A DNA stretch of 43,832 nt from Cymbomonas tetramitiformis (GCA_001247695.2 LGRX02024775.1:1-43832), one strand, 5' to 3'; shown: positions 9,204 through 19,010, numbered from the stretch's first letter. The notes: generated from the letters alone by a model not told the origin. Program-made: numbers and translations.

Positions 9204-9361
9204 CGTCTGGTGGCGGGCTGTGCACCCGGCTCAATGCCGGGGCTGCTGCTCAGTAGTGGGCGCGCCGGGCTGCAGCGGGCCCGGTGCCCGACTGAAAAGG
9301 CTGCAGCACTGCATCCCTCATCCTTTCCTCCATCATCTCGTCGTGCCTCGGTCGCGCACAT
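8678..9361 (-). other. Alternative hydrophobic frame before the RT
   Basis: On the same strand as the RT frame but in another phase, this 227-residue frame reads as a series of hydrophobic, His-rich segments (for example HLLLLSIVVWQVAG and LGLVVLAMHFGVAVVPLG). The RT frame over the same DNA is Arg- and Gly-rich. The hydrophobic version may be the original reading, followed by a frame break near 8700 into the hydrophobic segments before the RT. That would place a multi-pass membrane-like region in the polyprotein. The alternative is chance hydrophobicity in GC-rich DNA. Confidence 0.25.
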
Positions 9362-9592
9362 GCTGTACGGGCTGCGCCCCGGCCCATGCGCTCGCTGCGA
9401 GCGGCCCCAGGACGCTGGGATTCCTCTCTGGGGCTCGGAGATCTCCTCCTGCGCTGGCCGCTCCGCGGGGAGCGTTGGTGTGCGGGCCCAGGGGTCGAGC
9501 TCGTGCGACGTCCATCCCGTTGGACCTCACTCTGGGTACTGGTGCCCGCGATGTGAACGTCCGCCTGCACTGGGCTGCTGGGCGCTACGGGG

Positions 9593-10987
9593 TCAAGGGC
9601 CTGTGGTGACCTGCCTGAAGCGTGAAGCGACCTCCTGGCCCTGCGCGGCTGAAGGGCACACTTCAGTCTCTTGACTGCAGATGGAAGCTGTGGGGGAACC
9701 CAAGTCTATGACCGTACGGTGCTCGGGCCGCTGAGCAAAGTTGACCTCCAAGCCTCCGGAACGCAATCCACCGAACGCGTCGCTGGCGCCGGCCTTATTC
9801 TCTGGCTGTGAGCGCGTGCCATGGCGACCATCGGGACCGGCGTCGCCGGAGGTGCCCTGTCCCATTCTCACGGAGGGACGAGCAGTGAGTGGTCGGTCCC
9901 GGTACTCCCTCAAGGTCTCTTCGTGCCTACTGATGATCTCAGTCCTCTCCGCGATGCTGACGTTCAACCGCGCGATTGCGGCGCGAATCAAACCTCCTGC
10001 TGTGTCGCCAGCCCCCACGCTGTGCACCACGTCATGTCTCTCCGAAGCAGAGTGCTCTGACAATGGCGACGGTGTCTGCGTGCGGTGCGGGTCGGGAACC
10101 GTGTGATCACCAACCGCAAGCAAGGTTGGGCGAGCGCCCCGAGGCGCTGTCAACCTCCTCATCGCCTCCCCCCTGTCTGTAAAGGGAGTCGCCGTCTTCT
10201 CCGGGTTGGCTTGGGATGGGCGATGGTGGTGCCCCCGAGGTCGTAGGAGTAACCCCCTCTGCGGTTGTGTCCACATTGCTCAGGAACTCGCTACGCAGCT
10301 GGGTACGCAACTCAGTTCGTCGCGTTTCCTCGGCTCGCATCGTAGGCCCCGCCACGAGAGCTGCGAGTGCAGAGAGCGGAGCCCTGTGCATCACTGCCGA
10401 CCTGTCCCACGTCATCCAACTGCACCGCTCGGATTTGCGCGTCCTAGAGGAGAGGTACTCCAAGGTGAACACGACGCCATAGGAGCCCCGTGTGTGGTAG
10501 TAGCTGTGATCCTCACAGAGGTAGTACACGGCCTTGGAACGGGGAGTGGCTCTCGTCTTGAGGACTCGCAGAGTGCCTTGCTGCGGACCATCGACCAGGT
10601 GCCTCTTGGCTATCTTCACCAGGTCCTCGCCCGTGCCGAGGTCCGCCACGTGCATCCGAATGGTGACCAGGAGTCCACAAGTACAGCCTCTTGACTGCCC
10701 CCCAGCGGCAAGTATTCACCCCGCTGTCCCACTGCCGCAGAGGAGGCGTAGCGGTGCATCAACTTGCTGCTGAGCTCGCATGTGTGCAGTCCCTTTCCTC
10801 GTTCCGCATAGGGCTTTTCCAGCTGGAACTCTATTTGACCCTTGAAGCACCGGTAGGGGACGAGGAAGACAGTCTGCCCGTCTAGTTCTGCGAACTCTGC
10901 GATCTCACTCGGGTTCAGCCAGGTGGACTCCTGAGTGGTGTTCTCGCTGTTGGTGTCCGACTCAGGTTCGTAGGTGCCCTGGAACAC
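9593..10987 (-). pseudogene. Retroelement spacer polyprotein, unrecognised, frame-broken
   Basis: Three overlapping minus-strand frames (10987-10616, 10655-10107 and 10276-9593) appear to carry one protein with two frame breaks. Visible stretches are TWLNPSEIAEFAELDG and KGQIEFQLEKPYAERGKG, then LVKIAKRHLVDGPQQGTLRV, then a helical stretch AAIARLNVSIAERTEIISR. None was recognised as integrase, RNase H or protease. Its place between protease and RT, where Ty3/gypsy elements normally have little sequence, is unusual. Confidence 0.4.
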
Positions 10988-11046
10988 CGACGGCTGATAC
11001 TCCCGGCTCTGAGGGTCAAATTCCCCATTGGGCCACGTCTGATGCC

Positions 11047-11785
11047 TCAGGCGCAGTGGGGCTGAGGCTGGTGGCGGTACAGAACCAGATGGCCCTGCAC
11101 TGTCCCCCCTGAGGGTCTTGCCTGTGGAAACTGGTGGCGGCAGCGCTGATGCATGGCCAGACGGCCCGCATCATCCCTCCTGACGGTCTTGTGCTTGGGG
11201 GCTGGCGGCCGAGGTGGCGGCGCTCGCCTAGCTCCGTAGGTGTCAAGCTCGTCACGTGCTCCATCTTCTGTCTTACATGCGGAGAGCATCACTCTGCCCT
11301 CCCCCAAGTGCAGAAACTCCAGGGCGGCGGCGTTGGTGTTGAAAACTTCACCATCTCCCCCTTCTCCATCTGTCACCGGGTAGAACTTTTCTACCTTGCA
11401 CGTCACATCTGACAGTGTCAGCAACGGAATGGCTTGCTTACCAGCCACCACCTCGTCGTACTTCACCTTCAAGCGCGCTCGGAGTTTAGCAATGTCCACC
11501 TTCTGGACGTACTTCAGGGGCTGGTATCGCCAGCGCTGGTCCCTCTCGTGGTAGAAAGGCAGCTGGAACTCGCCAGTCACCCTGCCCATGGGGCTCATGC
11601 TGACACTGCCAGCCATGGTGTGACGCACCATCTTCTCCATAAGCTCCCACTGCACGCGAGTCTTTTCGCTGAGCACGCAGAACTGCGTGGTGCGCCCTCC
11701 TGTCCCACATGAGGGTGCCAGTGACGACTCCCGTGGGGTACACCTGTTGCGCACTGAGGGCCTCCTGGACGTCCGCCATGGTGTA
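11047..11785 (-). pseudogene. Retroelement spacer fragment right after TIR-element insertion
   Basis: Immediately after the inserted element, the minus strand reads ADVQEALSAQQVYPTG. A frame break near 11690 then leads into a frame with TRVQWELMEKMVRHTMAG, RYQPLKYVQKVDIAKL and LTLSDVTCKVEKFYPV, ending in Pro-rich sequence. It looks like a genuine beta-rich protein but no family was recognised. Removing the TIR element and one copy of its 10-bp target duplication joins this frame to the fragment at 15181-15447 without a shift, so both belong to one ancestral polyprotein. Confidence 0.5.
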
Positions 11786-11860
11786 GGTAGCATAATGATT
11801 CAGGAATAGAAAAGTGCATAATGGGGAATATAAATTATGTCCTGTTTTGGGGGAATAGAT
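11786..11860 (+). repeat. Left terminal inverted repeat of the MULE-like element
   Basis: It matches the reverse complement of 15097-15170 over about 75 bases. The first 20 bases are more divergent, and the block from GGAATAG through GGGGAATA is nearly identical. The target duplication CCATGGTGTA lies directly to its left. Confidence 0.75.
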
Positions 11861-12102
11861 TATATGTCACATGCCATCGAGCCATGCCATCTATCGTTTG
11901 TACTATGAACTATCACTAGGTACCCCGCGCCGGAGGTACAAGCGCAAGCGGTTCAGCGTGTGCAATATTTTGCGTCTGGCACACCCCCTTCTTCTAAACA
12001 ATTTTTGCATGTAGCATGAAGCATAATTTTTTCCACCATTCGATTCTAAAGCGTTTGTATTCATTAGGTGAATACCTTTCGTTTGAGCTATCGATTGGCC
12101 CC

Positions 12103-13282
12103 ATCCGCAACCGCATCAGCTTAGCCTTCGCGACTGCAAGCTAAGTTGGTGCGGTGTGAGATGGTTTCAACCACTTGCGGCTTTGCATAATAGGGGTTTT
12201 CGTGAGAATCTTCTCACGAAACTTGGCAGTGATATTGTTCATATCAATATCAGTGCACCCTCATCAAGAGCATATGGCAAGCCGTTGAGTATATTAAAGA
12301 CGGCCGCGTGCTGGCATGATGCCTTTTGGGTTTGAAACCCAAACCCAAACATGCCAAACAGCGAAGGGCTTCCCGTGAGTTCCAGCGCACGTAACTTTGC
12401 AAAATATATTGATACGATGCATATATTTCACTTTTCTGAAGTGCAAGGTTTGCGATAGCTTGTGCGCGAAGTTAACATATTATTTCTTTGACCCAGATTT
12501 ATGAGTTTGTATATCACGCTAAAATCTGTGTCAAAGAAATAGTAATACCATTTTGCGCACAGACTTTCTTAGACCTTGTGCTTCGAATATATCAAATATA
12601 AATATCATGGCAATATTTCTACGCAGTTACGTGCGCTAGAACGCACGGGAAGCCCTTCGCTGTTTAGCATGTACTGGGTTTGGAAACATTCGAACCCAAG
12701 CCCAATAGATCTGCCCAAAAAATAAATTGATGGTTTTGCCAACAAGTTATCTCAAACCTTGAGCTTCTGAGAACTGAAAGATATGTGTCTTGTAAATATT
12801 TGTGCCTAGTTTCGCGCGCTATAACGCACGGGAATTGCTTTTCAGTTTGGCATGTATTGGTAAACTCGAACACAAACCCAATAAATCTCCAAAGAAATAA
12901 ATTGATGGCTTCGTGCACAAGGCTTTTGAGGCCTTGGGCCTTTGGCACTAAAAAATATATATCTTAGTAATACTTTTGCAAAGTTACGTGCGCTGGAACT
13001 CACGGGAAGCCCTTTGCTGTTTGGCATGTTTGGGTTTGGGTTTGCATGTACCCAAACCCATGATGTGTAGCACGCGTTTTGCGCATAGCTTACATCAGAG
13101 GTTGTGCGTTTGAGGGTGCACCAATATTGCTGTTAGCAATATTGGTGCCAAGTATCGTGCGCTAGAACGCACGAGAACCCCTCCGCTGTTTGAGTTTTGA
13201 TGCGATGTGCATGAAAGTTATAAGGGCCTCTCAGCTTAGCTCGCAGTCGCGACTGCAAACTGAGCTGATGCGGCCACGGATC
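12103..13282. repeat. Inner fold-back with repeated hairpin units
   Basis: The outer parts (about 12103-12290 and 13090-13282) are imperfect inverted copies, with CGCATCAGCT near both borders and matching hairpins at 12222-12265 and 13110-13150. Between them are several direct and inverted copies of units with GGGTTTG/CCCAAACCCA pairs and the phrase GAAGGGCTTCCCGTG (near 12365, 12645 and 13005). There is no coding potential. A related module occurs in the fold-back element at 35108-37055. Confidence 0.6.
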
Positions 13283-13518
13283 GGCTCAGTCAAGAGCTCC
13301 AAAAGCTCCTACCTAGGAATCTAAATGATATATATATGTGCATTACGAACGTTGGAAAATGTTTTCCTAATCTAATTTACTCGCAACCAGTGTGGGGTAT
13401 ACATACGTGCAGTGAAATATTCGCGGCCGCGAATTCCAGATTCGGGAGGGCGTACTGTAAACCGTACGTTTATGTGAGAACTGAAGTCGGCTTGGTTGCA
13501 AAGACCTGTCTGGTATTT

Positions 13519-13880
13519 TCCCAAAGTGACCAAAAACCGAACGATCGGCGATCGAACGGTTTTTGGTCACTTTGGGAGTGAGATCGTGAGTTTAGGCTTG
13601 GTGACAACACGCGAAACAACACTGAGTATTTTCAGACGTGTTCCCAAAGTGACCAAAAACCGAACGATCAGCGATCGAACGGTTTTTGGTCACTTTGGGA
13701 GTAAGATCGCGAGTTTAGGCTTGGTGACAACACGCGAGACAACACTGAGTATTTTCAGACGTGTTCCCAAAGTGACCAAAAACCGAACGATCGGCGATCG
13801 AACGGTTTTTGGTCACTTTGGGAGTGAGATCGTGAGTTTCTAAGGCTTGGTGACAACACGCGAGACAACACTAAGTATTA
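13519..13880 (+). repeat. Three 123-bp tandem repeats, each with a 21-bp-stem hairpin
   Basis: Hairpins at 13519-13577, 13642-13700 and 13765-13823 have perfect 21-nt arms (TCCCAAAGTGACCAAAAACCG and its complement) around a 17-nt loop containing CGATC-GRC-GATCG. The units are spaced exactly 123 bases apart. The tails (GTGACAACACGCGA...) are also conserved. Because 123 is a multiple of three, one frame stays open as a 41-residue repeat, but I treat this as a consequence of the repeat, not a gene. Confidence 0.8.
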
Positions 13881-14316
13881 CAGTCTGAAAATACTTAGAG
13901 AAAATACTCACTGTCTGATTTGTTAAATATGCAATTTTAACTAAAGGCGGAAGGCTTTCTCTCCGGGAGTGTGCCCCTGTCCAGCGAAATAAAGATCTCT
14001 AAGATTGTATACTAATCTGAGTAATCTTTTGCTTCAAAATATTATCACATATTCCTACTTAGTATGATGTGGGTACCCGTTTCGCAAAGAAGATGAAAAC
14101 CCATAGCGCAACTATTGCGGGTTTCAAATTCCTTAAATTCCACCCGCTTCCGCCAAATGAACGCGTCATCCCACAACGAGATGTGCGGTTGACCGTTCAG
14201 TTTGTGCAATTTGTTTAGGGAAAACAACGCATACGAAATACTATTTTTGCTAACGCTTCCCTCATCCGTTGCCCAAGCTCTCTTGCAAACGAGCGCGCGA
14301 ATGAGGGAAGAAACGC

Positions 14317-14359
14317 CTAGCGGAAACGTGGACGCGGTTGACATCCGCGTTTCCGCTAG
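14317..14359. repeat. Short inverted repeat CTAGCGGAAACG
   Basis: CTAGCGGAAACG at 14317 pairs with CGTTTCCGCTAG ending at 14359, with an additional CGG/CCG pairing closer to the loop. It lies inside the MULE-like element. A second inverted pair with arms CTTCCCTCAT / ATGAGGGAAG lies just before it (about 14257-14310). Confidence 0.5.
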
Positions 14360-14627
14360 AGGTGAAATTGCACCGCCAAACGGTCAGTATGTGTTTATTA
14401 TGCTTATATGATATGCGTGATATGTTCATGCTATGCAGGATGCGTCCCTGTTGGGCGTGAGTCGAGTTGGTTGGCTCGAATCACGCCCATTACCCCCCTC
14501 ACAATAACCGTCCAGCATCCTAGATTCCGAACGGATCTTGCTTCCAACCCTTTCTAATTTAAGCAGAATTGCCTGCAAACTCGGTATCGTGGTCAGGAAC
14601 TCGCGTAGAATTACGTATATGGTTGCT

Positions 14628-14770
14628 TGGTTCAATGAAAGCCACGTGCGGTACCTGGTTCACTGAAAGCCCCGTATCTGGTTCAACGAAAGCCACGTAT
14701 CTGGTTCAACGAAAGCCCTGTATCTAGTTCAATGAAAGCCCCGTATCGGGTTCAATGAAAGCCCCGTACC
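14628..14770 (+). repeat. Six-copy 23-bp tandem repeat
   Basis: The unit is TGGTTCAAYGAAAGCCCCGT followed by ATC. There are five 23-bp copies and a first copy lengthened to 28 bp. It lies inside the MULE-like element, and no reading frame of interest crosses it. Confidence 0.75.
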
Positions 14771-15096
14771 GTAATCTTGCTTGCGCAAAATAATTTGTTC
14801 CTAACACTTATTATGTAGTCAACTGTACAAGTGAACCGTGGAAAGCAAGGGCAACGCACCTTTCATTTTTTATGGAGAATCTTTTACCTTGTCCTCTTTC
14901 TTGAATAGAGGACAATAAAATGCATACCATCAGTGTGTTCAACAGTACAACGATACCCGCCGTGGTCGCAAGAAAGGCACACCCTGCCGTACTTTTTCGG
15001 AGGCTTCCTCATGTTTGCAACAACCAAGTGAACAGAGGTGGGGTGGGGGCAAAATAATACAAACGGTGATATTACACGCATGTGCTTGTGTCACAA

Positions 15097-15170
15097 ATTT
15101 ATTCCCCAAAAACAAGACATAATTTCTATTCCCCATTATGCACTTTTCTATTCCTCGATAACCATTTTCC
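15097..15170 (-). repeat. Right terminal inverted repeat of the MULE-like element
   Basis: This is the inverted partner of 11786-11860. It is followed directly by the second copy of the 10-bp target duplication at 15171-15180. Confidence 0.75.
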
Positions 15171-15180
15171 CCATGGTGTA

Positions 15181-15447
15181 CCGCCCGGCGTCTCGATGGG
15201 CCTGGCAGTCAGGAAGCGCGACCTGGTCGCTATCCTTCCTCCAACTCGCGCGCGTGACCCAGGTGTCTGAGGCCACATTCGTCTCCTTGTCGACCTTCTG
15301 GTCCACCAGCGTGAAGTCGGGCCACAGCGGCTCCGTCTCCAGGACGTCCTTCTCCTCCCCGCAGCGTGCGAACGTGACGCGCACGAAGCCTGCTTCGAGT
15401 CTGATCTCTTCGTCCTCCTCACAAAGTCTGCACAAACGAGCATAGCC
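15181..15447 (-). pseudogene. Retroelement spacer fragment between two insertions
   Basis: This 267-bp remnant of the outer retroelement encodes, on the minus strand, YARLCRLCEEDEEIRLEAGF through CQAHRDAGRYT. It joins in frame upstream to the fragment ending at 19011 after removal of the LTR element and one GGCTA target copy. It joins downstream to the fragment starting at 11785 after removal of the TIR element. Both joins cross the insertion points without a base gained or lost. Confidence 0.7.
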
Positions 15448-15708
15448 TACTGGAATATCCCGGTTCAAGATATCAGACAGTCAGTGAACCAATATAGATA
15501 AACTCGTATAAGAAATAAACCCTAAGCTAGATATACCCGGAACGGTCACGGAGTCGGAACGGTCTCGGTCCTAGCTACCTGTGAGACTTTGATGTGTCAC
15601 AACACGGGCTTACGGATCAGTCACAGGTCCAGTGTTGGCTACCTAGGAATCTGTCTTAGGGGCCTGCACCGGGACTCCCGGTCAGGGCTGCCTATACAGA
15701 TTTCAGCA
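15448..15708 (-). repeat. LTR, low-coordinate copy (3' LTR for minus orientation)
   Basis: It is 261 bp and 3 mismatches from the copy at 18745-19005. It contains TAAGCTAGATATACCC and two GGAACGGTC/GGAACGGTCTC words. It is preceded by the TAGCC target duplication. Confidence 0.8.
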
Positions 15709-16110
15709 CACCACCCCAGCACTGTGGGTGGTGACTGACAGGTAAGTCAGAGAAGTTAAGATAAGTTAGGGTAGGAACCAGGGTGACAAACCTAACTGCT
15801 AATCCAACTGTGCTATTCTGATACACAAATTGAATCCCTCTAGCTAGCACAAGTGCAGAAACCTACGGGCAAGGAGCTCCCGCTAAACAACTGAAAGGCA
15901 CTGTGTAAGCAAACCAGATTGAAGATTGTAGATGTCAAAGCAAAGCATAGACCAAATTGAAGACCACGTTGAGGTCAAAGTACATCTCAGCACACCACCA
16001 GAGTGGTGTACTGCCAGAGCCAGAAGGAAAACTACTCGGGGTCAAAGTTCAGAGGGGCACCGTCACCACAACGTCCACGGTAGTAGCTTGCAGCACTGCT
16101 CTCCAGTGGG

Positions 16111-17772
16111 TCAGGCGGCCGGTGAACCACCGTCGTAGCACCCAGGGAGTGCAGTACTGCATCCAGAGTGACGGGGTCCAGCTCGGAAATACCAGGGTAG
16201 ATGCATAAAATAATCCCCTCTGCACAGCACAGGCTGCGGTGCAGCCCGACCCGATACCTGCACAGAGCCGATGTCATTGGCCGCCGTGTAGGCGGCAGCC
16301 CCCACACCCATGATCGAGATGAAAAGAATGAGGGAGACAAAGTAAGGAAACCCCCACGGGCCCGCGTGTGCGGGGAAGCCCCATGGCGGCTTGCCACATC
16401 CGTAGGTGCGGGAAGCACCACCAGACTCAGGCACGTGGGCTGCGGGCTCTGACGCATGATTGGCCGAGATGGCCGGAGCCCGCGGCTTGACGGCGAAGCT
16501 GCCGTCTGCAAAATCCTCGTAGTCGTCGGTGTCGTAGCCGGTCAAGTCAACCGGCGCAACCGCGGCGTGGTTGACAGTCTCCACAACCCCCGCGAATTCA
16601 CCGCCCGACTTCTCCGTGGTGGTTACCCGCGTCGATTGAAGGGACACGGGCGGGCCGTAGCCGTAGAGCTCCAGGAGCTCTGTCTCATTCTCCAAGACAG
16701 GCATAGCAGGGGCCGGCACGGCGGATGCCGATGCCGCCGCACCACCTGCCGGAACCTGCTCCTCCGGTGTGATACCTGCGCCCGCAGCGTCACACACCAG
16801 AGCCGAAGCCTGCGTCGCAATGCCCCCAGACGGCGGGAAAGAGGCGTGAGTGTAATGTACCTTAGGCTCTACCGCCGCGTTGACCTCCGCCGCGAGGTCG
16901 TCCAGCCGCTGCAGGATGTCGTCACCGGACGTCTCCGCCACCGGCGTCACCGCGTTAACGGAGAAGCCGTAGGCCGACACGTCGACGCCCCCCACAACAC
17001 CTCCGCACAGCACCGCTGGCGGACCGTACGCCGTCGCCGCGCGGGCAAAAGCCTCAGCACCATCATCTGCCGCCTCCTGGAAGAGAGCACACATGGCTAG
17101 CGCATGGACTCCCTCCGCATCCTCCTCGTCGATGGGTACGCAGAAAGCCGCGGCGGAAGTAGGGGAATGTTGGCGACCGCCAAGAGGGCAGTCGCGGTAG
17201 AAGTGGTAGAGATCCTTACCAGTCTTTTTGCAGCGTGTACACAGCGGCTTAGCCCGCTGCTCGTCACGATCGTAGCCCACTGCCGGTGGGGATTGGACCC
17301 CCATGCGGAAGCCCCGCTGCGACTGCCCGCGCTGCTGCTGCTGCCGGCGCTGTCCGTGCTGCCGCTGCGGCGGGTCCTGCTGCCGCTGCACCACTGGCGG
17401 AGCCGCCTCGTACCTTTGCTGAACCAGCGCGGTCAGCTCGTTGATCTTGTCCAGCAGCGCCTGGTGCTCGCTGCTGGTGAGCAGGGCCGACGTGTCACCA
17501 CCTGCGGGCTTGGCCAGGAAGGCCTTCCCGACGTCCGTCTGCGCCCATGCCTGGTAAATCTCGACGACCAAAGAGCGCAAGGCCACAAGGGAAACCGACG
17601 CGAGGTCGGCCTCCATGGGGTAACGCACCTTGACCGCGGCGTAGAACACCGGGTCAAGCCTGCTGTACAGGCTGAGCTTCCTGGTGGCCTCAGTGGGTGT
17701 CCCGCACCAAACGTTGTTCCCGAGCCAAAGTCGGCTGCGGGTCAACGTTCGCGGGATAACCAAGCGCGGCAT
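16111..17772 (-). CDS. Gag-like protein of LTR element, zinc knuckle and membrane segment
   Basis: The frame continues the previous feature from about residue 24 (CGTPTEATRKLSLYSRLDP) with helical capsid-like sequence. It then has a Gln/Arg-rich, likely RNA-binding stretch and a zinc-knuckle-like motif CTRCKKTGKDLYHFYRDC (C-x2-C-x8-H-x4-C, near 17200-17250). The second spacing is longer than the usual four residues. Next is a long Ala/Val-rich acidic tail. Near 16290-16360 lies a strong transmembrane segment (PYFVSLILFISIMGVGAAAY), unusual for a gag. The frame ends at 16111. Whether the tail is a fused envelope-like or cellular sequence cannot be decided from this copy. Confidence 0.55.
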   Translation of the reverse strand: MPRLVIPRTLTRSRLWLGNNVWCGTPTEATRKLSLYSRLDPVFYAAVKVRYPMEADLASVSLVALRSLVVEIYQAWAQTDVGKAFLAKPAGGDTSALLTSSEHQALLDKINELTALVQQRYEAAPPVVQRQQDPPQRQHGQRRQQQQRGQSQRGFRMGVQSPPAVGYDRDEQRAKPLCTRCKKTGKDLYHFYRDCPLGGRQHSPTSAAAFCVPIDEEDAEGVHALAMCALFQEAADDGAEAFARAATAYGPPAVLCGGVVGGVDVSAYGFSVNAVTPVAETSGDDILQRLDDLAAEVNAAVEPKVHYTHASFPPSGGIATQASALVCDAAGAGITPEEQVPAGGAAASASAVPAPAMPVLENETELLELYGYGPPVSLQSTRVTTTEKSGGEFAGVVETVNHAAVAPVDLTGYDTDDYEDFADGSFAVKPRAPAISANHASEPAAHVPESGGASRTYGCGKPPWGFPAHAGPWGFPYFVSLILFISIMGVGAAAYTAANDIGSVQVSGRAAPQPVLCRGDYFMHLPWYFRAGPRHSGCSTALPGCYDGGSPAA

Positions 17773-18592
17773 GCTCCTGCTGGAAGGACTCCCGCAACGC
17801 CACTGGTACGCTGCGCTTCACGATGTCCACCAGCGCACGCCGTCCATCTCGGTCGGCAGACGCGTCCGTACCCGTAAGCCAGACGTGGGCGTTGCTGTGC
17901 TTCTCGACGATAAGCCCAAGCACGTCGTACAGCAGGGCGTTCACCTTGCTCACCACCAGAGCCTGGGGGTCGTCAAGGTCGAACGAGACGAGGTCCAGCC
18001 CAGCGGACTCAAACTCCGTACGCAGCTGAACCACCACGTCGGAGAGGAGACCCGCGTCAGTCGTGCCGCTGAAGTAATGCTTCTTGTCGCCAAGGATATC
18101 CTCGCGGATACCCTTGGCCCATGTCCGATGGAGCCGCCCCTTGTAGACCTCGTCCACAAGCTTGGACTGCTCCTGCAGGTACTTCCTCGTCGCAACGTCG
18201 GCGTCGGTGTTGGAAGTAGGGTCGGGGTTCGTAACAGCCGGTGATCTAGCCGTCGGCGTGTTGCGAACCGCGTCCGTCAGCCTCAACGAGGCGTCAATGT
18301 CGGAGTCCCTCGTGAGGGACCTCTTCGCACGTGTGTGAACAACCATATCTCTGAAAGCCTGATGGGAGGTGGTACGCTGGGGCGCGTAAGGGTAATGGCG
18401 TGGGGAAAATGCGACGTCACAGTTACGTAAGGAGCGGTAGAGCCATGCGAGCGAGGGGCACTGGAAGACGTCGTCGAGGTCGAAGGTGCTGCAGACACCA
18501 GCCCAAGAAGCGGTAGCATGCTGGGCCAAGGCAAGAACTATACCGTAAAAGGACATTGCGCCAACGAAGCCCGGTCCAGGTCGAATCCCCAT
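17690..18592 (-). CDS. Gag-like protein of LTR element, N-terminal part
   Basis: This 300-residue frame starts shortly inside the 5' LTR. It has a hydrophobic start (YGIVLALAQHATASWAG), a disordered Ser/Thr/Pro/Asp-rich linker, then helical sequence with YLQEQSKLVDEVYKGRL and LVVSKVNALLYDVLGLIVEKH. This resembles the matrix/capsid part of a gag. Around 17700-17720 the protein switches to the frame of the next feature, so the two form one ancestral protein. Ty-like gags are too variable for assignment to a named family by eye. Confidence 0.5.
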   Translation of the reverse strand: MGIRPGPGFVGAMSFYGIVLALAQHATASWAGVCSTFDLDDVFQCPSLAWLYRSLRNCDVAFSPRHYPYAPQRTTSHQAFRDMVVHTRAKRSLTRDSDIDASLRLTDAVRNTPTARSPAVTNPDPTSNTDADVATRKYLQEQSKLVDEVYKGRLHRTWAKGIREDILGDKKHYFSGTTDAGLLSDVVVQLRTEFESAGLDLVSFDLDDPQALVVSKVNALLYDVLGLIVEKHSNAHVWLTGTDASADRDGRRALVDIVKRSVPVALRESFQQEHAALGYPANVDPQPTLAREQRLVRDTH

Positions 18593-18744
18593 AGCGGCGG
18601 CTCAAAGACGCACGTACAAACTGCTCATCTCAAACTTCCCACTCGTACCCAAACGCGCCGTTGCGCACCACCTCTCAAAGCGGCTGTTTTAGCCAATCAT
18701 GGCCAAATTAGCTGTGGAATATAGCGTGGAATGGGTCCACGACC

Positions 18745-19005
18745 TACTGGAATATCCCGGTTCAAGATATCAGACAGTCAGTGAACCAATATAGATAAAC
18801 TCGTATAAGAAATAAACCCTAAGCTAGATATACCCGGAACGGTCACGGAGTCGGAACGGTCTCAGTCCTAGCTACCTGTGACACTTTGATGTGTCACAGC
18901 ACGGGCTTACGGATCAGTCACAGGTCCAGTGTTGGCTACCTAGGAATCTGTCTTAGGGGCCTGCACCGGGACTCCCGGTCAGGGCTGCCTATACAGATTT
19001 CAGCA
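18745..19005 (-). repeat. LTR, high-coordinate copy (5' LTR for minus orientation)
   Basis: It is 261 bp and followed by the TAGCC target duplication at 19006-19010. Immediately inside it on the minus strand is GGTCGTGGACCCATTCC. No confident tRNA primer-binding site was assigned there. Confidence 0.8.
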
Positions 19006-19010
19006 TAGCC

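Larger units (their letters stand above)
11786..15170. mobile_element. Non-autonomous MULE-like TIR element
   Basis: The 3385-bp element is flanked by a perfect 10-bp duplication, CCATGGTGTA, at 11776-11785 and 15171-15180. The terminal inverted repeats (about 75 bp, 11786-11860 and 15097-15170) share GGAATAGAAAAGTGCATAAT and the sequence beyond it. A long TIR and a 9-10 bp target duplication are typical of Mutator-like elements. No transposase was seen, so it would be mobilised in trans. The interior is a mosaic of fold-back arms, hairpins and tandem repeats, annotated separately. It sits inside the reading frame of the large retroelement and so inserted after it. Confidence 0.75.
15448..19005 (-). 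mobile_element. LTR retroelement with gag-like ORF but no pol
   Basis: Two 261-bp direct repeats (15448-15708 and 18745-19005), differing at only three positions, bound 3036 bp of internal DNA. The 5-bp duplication TAGCC (plus strand) lies outside both ends (15443-15447 and 19006-19010). The only internal coding is a frame-broken gag-like protein on the minus strand. No protease, RT, RNase H or integrase was found. The LTR runs TG...TA on the minus strand, or TG...CA if trimmed by a few bases. High LTR identity suggests a recent insertion compared with the decayed host element. It would need pol functions supplied by another element. Confidence 0.75.

Noticed and set aside
6369..11800. Integrase of the outer retroelement
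   Set aside because: I looked for an HHCC zinc finger and a D-D-35-E core in all minus-strand frames between protease and methyltransferase and found none. It may have been lost with the truncated end.
13496..13843. 115-residue ORF with a 41-residue repeat
   Set aside because: It is open only because the 123-bp hairpin repeat is a multiple of three. Its sequence is a translation of an inverted repeat inside a non-coding element.
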